Assembly (NCBI GenBank): GCA_004555425.1
Contig: SFID01000131.1
Coordinates: 1-6,661 of the forward strand
Source of the DNA: Bacteroidales bacterium
Lineage (GTDB): Bacteria > Bacteroidota > Bacteroidia > Bacteroidales > Bacteroidaceae
Direction of reading: 5' to 3'
DNA: 6,661 nucleotides
The first letter of the stretch is position 1; each line of letters starts with the position of its first letter. Below the pieces are notes generated by a model. That model was not told the DNA's origin. It was given only the letters and a program-made list of their open reading frames with translations, and ran no database searches. Of the stretch, positions 1 to 4,730 are shown in pieces. A program made the translations under genes and the position numbers.

Positions 1-114
1 AACCTCCAACTAGGAAACAATTCGATTCGTGTTTCTTTAACACGAATCTTTCGAATCTTACTAATTGAGCGGGGTAACGACCCGACTAGAACCATGAAAG
101 GAGTTGGAAGTTAG
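1..114. repeat. Unassigned AT-rich edge segment with nested inverted repeats
   Basis: No gene is recognised here. Bases 1-11 and 102-112 are inverted repeats matching at 10 of 11 positions; the single mismatch would be a G-U pair in a minus-strand transcript. Inside lie a 10-bp perfect hairpin (24-33 with 39-48, 5-nt loop) and a small GC hairpin (72-75 with 80-83). An 8-nt direct repeat, CGAATCTT, sits at 43-50 and 52-59. Plus-strand frame 1 is open from the window edge to TAG at 112-114 (37 codons), so this could also be the 3' end of a gene cut by the window. The translation is not recognisable, and an open run this short is expected fairly often by chance. Base composition is more AT-rich than the coding regions. 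It could be part of a structured RNA or a mobile-element end; neither is established. Confidence 0.35.
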
Positions 115-124
115 AAATCAGCGG

Positions 125-262
125 AAATGCAATGTACCGCACGTTGCTTGCAACGTGTGGCTCAGCGGAAATGTTGGCTCATTGATAACTATTTCAATGA
201 GTACAAACATCTGAAAAACCGCTGAGCCACACGTTGCGAGCAACGTGCGGTACATTGCGTTT
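125..262. repeat. Large nested palindromic element (MITE/REP-like)
   Basis: Bases 129-168 and 219-258 are inverted repeats identical at 39 of 40 positions, with a further AAA/TTT match outside (125-127 with 260-262). The 50-nt centre is itself palindromic: ATGTT at 171-175 pairs with AACAT at 206-210, and CTCATTGA at 178-185 pairs with TCAATGAG at 194-201 around an 8-nt loop. The whole block could fold end to end as a single hairpin or cruciform. Each long arm also carries a smaller palindrome, for example CACGTTGC/GCAACGTG (230-237 with 240-247). There is no coding capacity beyond short repeat-encoded frames. A non-autonomous repeat element of the MITE or REP class is the simplest reading. 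It lies downstream of the tRNA operon terminator, a common site for such insertions. Confidence 0.75.
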
Positions 263-442
263 GCAATGAGTACAAACATCTGAAAACCGCTGAGCCACAC
301 GTTGCGAGCAACGTGCGGTACATTGCGTTTGCAATGAGAACATCTGAAAACCGCTGAGCCACACGAGCGAGCAACGTGCGGTACATTGCGTTTGCAATGA
401 GGACGAACTCCCTACGCACGCGTTGCTGGCAAGGTGCGGCAC
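211..442. repeat. Tandem direct repeat of the palindrome's right arm, about 64-69 nt unit
   Basis: The right arm plus its flank recurs in tandem: copy 1 at 211-279 (69 nt), copy 2 at 280-343 (64 nt, shortened near GAGTACAAACAT), copy 3 at 344 to about 410, and a decayed copy of the core at roughly 414-442. The core shared by the copies begins CCGCTGAGCCACACG and ends TACATTGCG, followed by TTTGCAATGA. Each intact copy carries two mini-palindromes: CACGTTGC/GCAACGTG around GA, and CATTGC/GCAATG around GTTT. Copy 3 has lost the left half of the first palindrome (ACGAGC replaces ACGTTGC), and copy 4 is degenerate. Divergence increases toward the tRNA operon, which suggests an old edge there and more recent duplication on the left. 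Confidence 0.85.
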
Positions 443-461
443 TGGGCTTTCCGCACAGCAC

Positions 462-494
462 AAAAAAAGCAGTTTCCCTTGTGGAGAAACTGCT
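462..494 (-). terminator. Rho-independent terminator of the tRNA-Gly/tRNA-Leu operon
   Basis: Read on the minus strand, AGCAGTTT (494-487) pairs with AAACTGCT (475-468). The stem extends by three more G-C pairs with one bulged base around a 4-nt loop, and is followed directly by seven T residues (468-462, the first shared with the stem base). It starts 23 nt past the 3' end of the tRNA-Leu gene, the expected place for ending this transcript. Confidence 0.9.
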
Positions 495-516
495 GATACG
501 TTTGCGTCGGATTGTG

Positions 517-602
517 TACTCGAAGTGGGACTTGAACCCACACAGCCATCACTGGCCAAAGGATTTTAAGTCCTTCGTGTCTACCGATTCCACCATTCGA
601 GC
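517..602 (-). tRNA. tRNA-Leu (anticodon UAA)
   Basis: An 86-nt leucine tRNA with the long variable arm of class II tRNAs. On the minus strand the acceptor 5' strand GCTCGAA (602-596) pairs with TTCGAGT (524-518), with one G-T wobble, and the discriminator A is opposite base 517. The anticodon stem-loop AGGACTTAAAATCCT gives anticodon UAA, which reads UUA and UUG. The T arm carries GGGTTCAAGTCCC. CCA is not encoded. It is the second gene of a two-tRNA transcript, 7 nt after tRNA-Gly. Its cognate codon TTA is very rare in the neighbouring protein genes. Confidence 0.97.
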
Positions 603-609
603 GACCTAG

Positions 610-682
610 AGCGGAAAACGAGACTCGAACTCGCGACCCTAACCTTGGCAAGGTTATGCTCTACCAACTGAGCTATTTCCGC
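610..682 (-). tRNA. tRNA-Gly (anticodon GCC)
   Basis: A 73-nt glycine tRNA. On the minus strand the acceptor GCGGAAA (682-676) pairs with TTTCCGC (617-611), with discriminator T at 610. The D arm contains GCTCAGTTGGTAGAGC, the anticodon stem-loop AACCTTGCCAAGGTT gives anticodon GCC for GGC/GGU codons, and the T arm has GAGTTCGAGTCTC. CCA is not encoded. It is the first gene of the operon, about 30 nt downstream of a consensus Bacteroidetes promoter. Confidence 0.97.
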
Positions 683-715
683 AGGATGTATTGTTGGTTG
701 GTTTGTTAACGGGTG

Positions 716-747
716 CAAAGGTAAGGAGTTCCCAAGAAACGACCAAA
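716..747 (-). promoter_or_regulatory. Bacteroidetes-type promoter for the tRNA operon
   Basis: On the minus strand, TTTG (747-744) and TACCTTTG (723-716) are separated by 20 nt. They match the -33 TTG/TTTG and -7 TAnnTTTG elements used by the primary sigma factor of Bacteroidetes. Transcription would start near 709-711, giving a leader of about 27 nt before tRNA-Gly. The match at both elements and the correct orientation make this a good call, though no start site was measured. Confidence 0.75.
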
Positions 748-794
748 CATTACCTGCGATTTTTTTGAAAAATGTTAACGTTAAGGCCGAAGCG

Positions 795-825
795 TTGTCC
801 ACATTCATGGGATTTCGTAACTTTG
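795..825 (+). promoter_or_regulatory. Bacteroidetes-type promoter for the 592-aa TPR protein gene
   Basis: TTG (795-797) and TAACTTTG (818-825) are 20 nt apart, matching the -33 and -7 consensus. The predicted start near 830-833 leaves a leader of about 85 nt before the ATG at 917. It is divergent from the tRNA promoter. Between them (748-794) lie A/T tracts and a 10-bp palindrome, TTAACGTTAA (775-784), either of which could act as an upstream activating element or an operator. Confidence 0.7.
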
Positions 826-837
826 CACATTCTAGAC

Positions 838-862
838 ACCGCGCGTGCTGTCCTCGCGCGGT
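838..862 (+). promoter_or_regulatory. GC-rich hairpin at the 5' end of the leader
   Basis: ACCGCGCG (838-845) pairs perfectly with CGCGCGGT (855-862) around a 9-nt loop. It lies only a few bases after the predicted transcription start, so the transcript would begin with this structure. No T tract follows, which argues against a terminator. It may protect the 5' end of the mRNA; that role is inference. Confidence 0.5.
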
Positions 863-916
863 CTTCATAGAAGTCCTGCCTTCCATTACAACTAATTTAT
901 AGAATCTACCTATAGT

Positions 917-2695
917 ATGTCCATTGCCCTACTTCTACATATCACAACCCTACTGGCGCCCCAGGTTCTCCTGCAGGGCGTGTTGGTACTTATGATTGTG
1001 GGCAGTTTGGTGTATCTGCTCTATATTCGCAGGAAACAGCATCCCATGGAAGCCAGCATTGACATGTGCGGTTTCTTGATGCGGACGGCCAAGGCCATTG
1101 ACGATACAGCCCATTTCCTGCGAGACGAAGAGAAGCAGCCGAGCATCGTATTCCACCACCAAGAGCTGACCTACGTGATGAGCTACGATGAAGAGCGCAA
1201 AAGCATCAGCCTCTTCATGCCGCAAATATATGAGGCGACGACAGGCGAAATCTCGCTTATCCGCAGTGCCATCAACATGGTGAACCAAGAATCCTGCAAT
1301 GCGCACCTCGTTTACACCTGCGACGAGCAGGAGGGCACCATCTATGTCCACATCCAAGTATGCCTGGGCTATATCACCAATCAGGAAGCACTCAGCGTGG
1401 CACTGCGCGATGAGATGGAGAAAATGGCCCGTTTGAGTTTGCGCTTCTTCAACCAGATTCGCGTATGGCACATTTTGGGCCAGCAGTTCGTCACCGATGA
1501 CTGCGAGCGCTTCGTCCTGGAGCGCAATTTCGAGAAATCCCTGCTTTCCAAGGAGGAAGCTCGCCACCTCAGCCCGCGCCGCGAGCACGTTGCAGACAAC
1601 AAGCACCGGATTCGCCTCCGCGAATGGCTGGTGCGCCTGTGTGATGGCGGGCTGAAAGCCATGGTTCAGTTAGACATCGTGACCGAAAAGGGCCTGGATC
1701 GCATAGACGAAACCAAGAAAATCGTCAACATCGACCCGTTGTCCATTCTCATCGAACGCGATGAGGCGGGAGTGGCCAAGGTGGTGCGACAGCAGGCCAC
1801 GCTCATTGTACACTGCAAAAACCCATCGGACATCCTCGACACCGAAGAACTGCTGGTGGTCACGTTGCAGGTGGAAACGAAGACAGAATCCGCCATCTAT
1901 GTGCGCGCCACCATTTGTCGCACACCCGTGCCGGGGCATGGACTGGAGACAATCAGCGATGATAATATCTACATGGACAACCTCAGTGTGACACTGGCCA
2001 CCACCATTCAGCCCGAAGACAAGCGCATCAGCGAAACAGACTATATGTGGGAAGAACTGATGGAAGCCAAGCGCACAGGCAACCTCGACGAACTCACGGA
2101 AGAGTTGCGCTACCTCGTGACGTACTCGGAGGACCGCGATATGTTCGAACAAATGTATTGGGGCAGGAAACTCATGCTCGACAAACGCTATTACGAAGCC
2201 CTGCTCCACCTGGAATGTGTGTACGAAATGCAGGCACCGCTGTTTGACGACCTCAAACGCGAGGCCCGCGAGCGATTCTTCGACCTCTGCTACCAGATTG
2301 GCCTCTGCTACAACGAACTGCGCCTCTACAAGGAGGCTTACATCTACTTCCATGCCGTGGCCAACTGTGGCAACATGTCCTACACGATGGCCTATATCAA
2401 TTGTCTGGTCAACAGCAAAGACCATCGCGCCCTGCAAGTAATCAGCGAGTTGCTGGAGCAGGTCCAGAAGTCGGAGGATGAATCGGAGGAACCCATCCCC
2501 GAAAATGTCCAAGAATTTCACAACTTCCTGCGCCGCAACCAGGTCTTCGTTCTCATCGAAACAGGCAAGCACGCAGAGGCCCAAACCATCCTAGAGACTA
2601 TGCTGGACGAGCCCGAGAACTGCGACTTCGCCCTTGACGAGTTGGCCTATCTCAAGTCGCTGACCGAAGGCGACGGCACGGAGCGGCATGGGTAA
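917..2695 (+). CDS. Membrane-anchored tetratricopeptide-repeat protein, function unknown
   Basis: A 592-aa protein I cannot assign to a characterised family. Residues 15-37 form one strong hydrophobic segment followed by RRK (38-40), so it is most likely anchored with its bulk in the cytoplasm; residues 3-14 are also hydrophobic. Residues about 75-155 alternate beta strands with a helix containing INMVN, then strands through GTIYVHIQV. This resembles the YbjN / type III chaperone-like fold, but that is only a pattern impression. A second strand-rich part spans about 249-335. From about 380 to 585 the protein is helical with TPR-like pairs: RKLMLDKRYYEALLHLECVY, CYQIGLCYNELRLYKEAYIYF and, near the end, VFVLIETGKHAEAQTILETML. 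An acidic linker (519-530) precedes the last repeat. TPRs usually mediate protein-protein contacts. The ATG at 917 suits the leader and keeps the membrane segment whole. The gene has its own promoter and probably ends transcription before rpe. Confidence 0.9.
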   Translation: MSIALLLHITTLLAPQVLLQGVLVLMIVGSLVYLLYIRRKQHPMEASIDMCGFLMRTAKAIDDTAHFLRDEEKQPSIVFHHQELTYVMSYDEERKSISLFMPQIYEATTGEISLIRSAINMVNQESCNAHLVYTCDEQEGTIYVHIQVCLGYITNQEALSVALRDEMEKMARLSLRFFNQIRVWHILGQQFVTDDCERFVLERNFEKSLLSKEEARHLSPRREHVADNKHRIRLREWLVRLCDGGLKAMVQLDIVTEKGLDRIDETKKIVNIDPLSILIERDEAGVAKVVRQQATLIVHCKNPSDILDTEELLVVTLQVETKTESAIYVRATICRTPVPGHGLETISDDNIYMDNLSVTLATTIQPEDKRISETDYMWEELMEAKRTGNLDELTEELRYLVTYSEDRDMFEQMYWGRKLMLDKRYYEALLHLECVYEMQAPLFDDLKREARERFFDLCYQIGLCYNELRLYKEAYIYFHAVANCGNMSYTMAYINCLVNSKDHRALQVISELLEQVQKSEDESEEPIPENVQEFHNFLRRNQVFVLIETGKHAEAQTILETMLDEPENCDFALDELAYLKSLTEGDGTERHG

Positions 2696-2699
2696 GTAC

Positions 2700-2723
2700 G
2701 CAGGTTGCTCCTGCTTTAATTTT
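2700..2723 (+). terminator. Weak terminator-like hairpin after the TPR gene
   Basis: GCAGG (2700-2704) pairs with CCTGC (2710-2714) around a 5-nt loop, followed by TTTAATTTT. It begins 4 nt after the TAA stop. The stem is short and the T tract is interrupted, so termination may be partial. The same T-rich run contains a TAnnTTTG-like sequence, so a terminator and a promoter may overlap here. Confidence 0.35.
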
Positions 2724-2724
2724 G
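2717..2724 (+). promoter_or_regulatory. Possible -7 element (TAATTTTG) for rpe-nrnA
   Basis: TAATTTTG fits TAnnTTTG, but no TTG/TTTG is visible 19-21 nt upstream, so only half the promoter is present. If used, transcription would begin near 2730 and the entire hairpin array (2741-2865) would lie in the rpe 5' leader. Confidence 0.3.
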
Positions 2725-2740
2725 CAATTGTTCAGCGAGC

Positions 2741-2865
2741 GGGGCGCGAAGCTCCCGTTGAAACTTGAAACTAGCAGCCGCAGGCTGCGTTGAAACTAAG
2801 GGAGCAAAGCTCCCGTTGAAACTAAGGTCGCGCAGCGACCGTTGAAACAAGGGGACGCAGTCCCC
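2741..2865 (+). repeat. Array of five mini-hairpins with GTTGAAAC spacers before rpe
   Basis: Four perfect 6-bp stems with 3-nt loops follow each other: 2774-2788 (loop GCA), 2800-2814 (AAA), 2826-2840 (GCA) and 2851-2865 (GCA). A fifth, imperfect one at 2741-2756 has a GAA loop, a G-T pair and a bulge. The stem sequences all differ (GCAGCC, GGGAGC, GGTCGC, GGGGAC), yet every base is matched on the other arm. The spacers are nearly constant: GTTGAAAC at 2757, 2789, 2815 and 2841, usually followed by TAAG or AAG, with an extra TTGAAAC at 2765. The start-to-start period is 26, 26 and 25 nt, and 33 nt for the first pair. The last hairpin ends 14 nt before the rpe start codon. Conserved structure with varying sequence points to selection for the fold; the function is unknown. 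Confidence 0.88.
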
Positions 2866-2879
2866 ATAATCCCCCCATT

Positions 2880-3545
2880 ATGCCCCTAATCTCCCCTTCC
2901 CTACTCTCCGCCGATTTCGGCAACCTACAGCGCGACATCGAAATGCTCAACAGCAGCGAGTGCGACTGGTTCCATCTTGACGTGATGGACGGTGTGTTTG
3001 TGCCCAACATTTCCTTCGGATTTCCCGTCATGGAGGCTATGGCCCAGCACGCCAAGAAACCCCTCGATGTCCACCTGATGATTGTGCAACCCGAGAAGTT
3101 TATTCACCAAGTCAAGGCCCTGGGCGCACATGTGATGAATGTGCACTACGAAGCCTGCACCCACCTGCACCGCGTCGTTCAGCAAATCAAGGGCGAAGGC
3201 ATGTTGGCTGGCGTCACCCTCAATCCGCACACGCCCGTCAGCGTGCTTGAAGACATCATTGGCGACCTCGACCTCGTCATGCTTATGTCCGTCAACCCCG
3301 GCTTTGGCGGCCAGAAATTCATTGAGCACTCCGTGGAAAAGACCCGCCGCCTGCGCGAACTGATTGACCGCACGGGTTCGTCGGCTCTCATCGAAATTGA
3401 CGGCGGCGTGAATCGCGAAACGGGTGCGCGCCTTGTGCAGGCTGGCGCCGACGTATTGGTGGCAGGCAGTGCCGTATTCCGTGCGCCCGACCCCGCCGCC
3501 GAGATTGTGGCACTCAAACAAGCAGGCACAACCTCCTGCTGCTAG
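2880..3545 (+). CDS. rpe: Ribulose-phosphate 3-epimerase
   Basis: Interconverts D-ribulose 5-phosphate and D-xylulose 5-phosphate in the cytoplasmic pentose phosphate pathway. The 221-aa length is typical of this (beta/alpha)8-barrel family. The N-terminus reads SPSLLSADF (5-13). The metal-binding and catalytic residues of the family are all present: His32 and Asp34 in FHLDVMDG, His65 in DVHLM, and Asp174 in EIDGGV. The flexible loop MSVNPGFGGQ (136-145) and the phosphate-binding GSAVF (196-200) are also intact, so the enzyme should be active. The ATG at 2880 places SPSLLSADF where the family starts. It lies in a short ATAAT-CCCCCC-ATTAT inverted repeat (2866-2881), without a Shine-Dalgarno sequence, and follows the hairpin array. 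The C-terminus ends TTSCC, an unremarkable extension. nrnA follows after 35 nt in the same direction, so co-transcription is likely. Confidence 0.97.
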   Translation: MPLISPSLLSADFGNLQRDIEMLNSSECDWFHLDVMDGVFVPNISFGFPVMEAMAQHAKKPLDVHLMIVQPEKFIHQVKALGAHVMNVHYEACTHLHRVVQQIKGEGMLAGVTLNPHTPVSVLEDIIGDLDLVMLMSVNPGFGGQKFIEHSVEKTRRLRELIDRTGSSALIEIDGGVNRETGARLVQAGADVLVAGSAVFRAPDPAAEIVALKQAGTTSCC

Positions 3546-3580
3546 TCCTCCCCTATCATAGGCACAACCGACAAAAGGCT

Positions 3581-4618
3581 ATGCAAATCAAACTCTCCCC
3601 TATCCTCACAGACAAAGAAATCTTACAACTGATGGCCCTCCTGCGCACCGCCAAGCGCGTGGCCATTTGCGGACATTATGGGCCTGATGGCGATGCCGTT
3701 GGAGCCGCACTTGGATGGGCTGCATATCTCAAGCACCTGGGCAAACAAGTCACTATCGTCATGCCCAATCCCTTCCCCGATTTCCTCACATGGTTGCCAG
3801 GCTCGCGCCAAATCCTTTTCAACACCTTCCAGCACGAGCGTGTGGCCAAGGCTTTGGGTGACGCAGACCTCATCTGCTGCCTCGACTTCCGCGAACTGGG
3901 ACGCATCAAGGAGATGGCGACAATGGTGGAACGCGCAAAGGCCAAACTGCTCGTCATCGACCACCACCTGGGCACAGAAGCCATGGGCGAAATGATGATT
4001 TCGCACCCCGAGATGAGTTCGACCAGCGAAATGGTGCTCCGACTCATTGATACGCTCGGCGCCTTCGATGATATGCCAACCGAAGCAGCCACCGCGCTCT
4101 ACACAGGCATGATGACCGACACGGGAGGCTTCACCTACAACTCCAACAACCCCGAGATTTACCTCCTCATCAGTATGCTCCTGAGCAAGGGTATCAACAA
4201 GGACAAGATTTATCGCAACGTCTATTGGTCGAGCAAGGAGAGCCGACTGCGCATCATTGGCTACGTGCTCCACGAAAAGTTGAAATTCTACGAGAACCAC
4301 CGAGCCAGCATCTTCACCCTCACTCGTCAGGAACTCAAAGACCTGCAATACGTACGCGGCGACTCGGAGGGACTGGTCAATATGCCCCTTGAGGTGAAAG
4401 GAATGCGCCTCAGCATCTCCCTGCGCGAAGACACGGAAAAGGATGTCATACGTGTGAGCCTGCGCTCCGTGGACGACTTCCCCTGCAACAAGATGGCCAG
4501 CGAATTTTTCAACGGCGGCGGCCACCTCAATGCCTCGGGCGGCGAACTGCCCTTCCCAATGGAAGATGCCATCCGCACGGCCGAGCGCGCCATCGAGGCT
4601 TACAGAGATTTGCTGTAG
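3581..4618 (+). CDS. nrnA: Bifunctional oligoribonuclease / pAp phosphatase, DHH-DHHA1 family
   Basis: A 345-aa cytoplasmic phosphoesterase. Family members such as B. subtilis NrnA degrade short RNA oligonucleotides and remove the 3' phosphate of pAp left by sulfate and acyl-carrier metabolism. The DHH domain occupies about residues 20-190. Its metal ligands are visible: His32, Asp36 and Asp38 in HYGPDGDA, Asp102 in CLDF, the DHH triad at 127-129, and Asp180 in MMTDTGGF. The DHHA1 substrate-binding domain follows (about 225-340), with NGGGHLNASG at 311-320 carrying the GGGH motif. All key residues are present. The ATG at 3581 is preceded by AAAAGG, a weak purine run. The gap from rpe (3546-3580) contains an 11-nt palindrome (3552-3562) but no promoter or terminator, so nrnA is probably read from the rpe transcript. 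The assignment to NrnA rather than another DHH enzyme rests on length and motifs. Confidence 0.93.
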   Translation: MQIKLSPILTDKEILQLMALLRTAKRVAICGHYGPDGDAVGAALGWAAYLKHLGKQVTIVMPNPFPDFLTWLPGSRQILFNTFQHERVAKALGDADLICCLDFRELGRIKEMATMVERAKAKLLVIDHHLGTEAMGEMMISHPEMSSTSEMVLRLIDTLGAFDDMPTEAATALYTGMMTDTGGFTYNSNNPEIYLLISMLLSKGINKDKIYRNVYWSSKESRLRIIGYVLHEKLKFYENHRASIFTLTRQELKDLQYVRGDSEGLVNMPLEVKGMRLSISLREDTEKDVIRVSLRSVDDFPCNKMASEFFNGGGHLNASGGELPFPMEDAIRTAERAIEAYRDLL

Positions 4619-4630
4619 ATATACCTTATT

Positions 4631-4685
4631 ATATATAGGCGTACTCCTTAATATATATAGGCGTGCTCCTTAAATATGTAGGCAT
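4631..4685 (+). repeat. Three tandem repeats of about 22 nt upstream of the peptidase gene
   Basis: ATATATAGGCGTACTCCTTA (4631-4650) and its near copy at 4653-4672 (one difference, A to G) are followed by a decayed third copy from 4674 (ATATGTAGGCATACC). The period is 21-22 nt, about two helical turns, so the copies lie on the same face of the DNA. They occupy most of the 112-nt gap between nrnA and the S9 peptidase gene, the position expected for an operator. TTTG at 4609-4612 lies 20 nt before TATATAGG (4633-4640), a half-matching Bacteroidetes promoter inside the first copy. Confidence 0.65.
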
Positions 4686-4730
4686 ACCATTTCTCCCCTC
4701 CTCATCACACACAAAAAACAAGAGACAGCG

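Noticed and set aside
1..460. A genomic-island attachment site at the tRNA-Leu 3' end
   Set aside because: I see no second copy of the tRNA-Leu 3' end in this stretch and no integrase gene in the window.
118..559. Short minus-strand open frames across the repeat array
   Set aside because: Their translations simply repeat with the DNA repeat (phrases like AMYRTLLA), and some run into the terminator and tRNA-Leu. There is no sign of a real protein.
376..609. A 77-codon plus-strand open frame
   Set aside because: It runs through the repeat, the terminator and the complement of the whole tRNA-Leu gene, so it cannot be a normal gene.
1670..2584. Long minus-strand open frames opposite the TPR gene, rpe (2925-3521) and nrnA (3623-4525)
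   Set aside because: Same cause: each is codon-aligned with the real gene and ends at a rare sense TTA or CTA codon.
2741..2865. A CRISPR array, suggested by repeated GTTGAAAC
   Set aside because: The constant part is only 8-12 nt, and the alternating segments are 15-nt self-complementary hairpins rather than unique spacers of about 30 nt. No cas genes are present.
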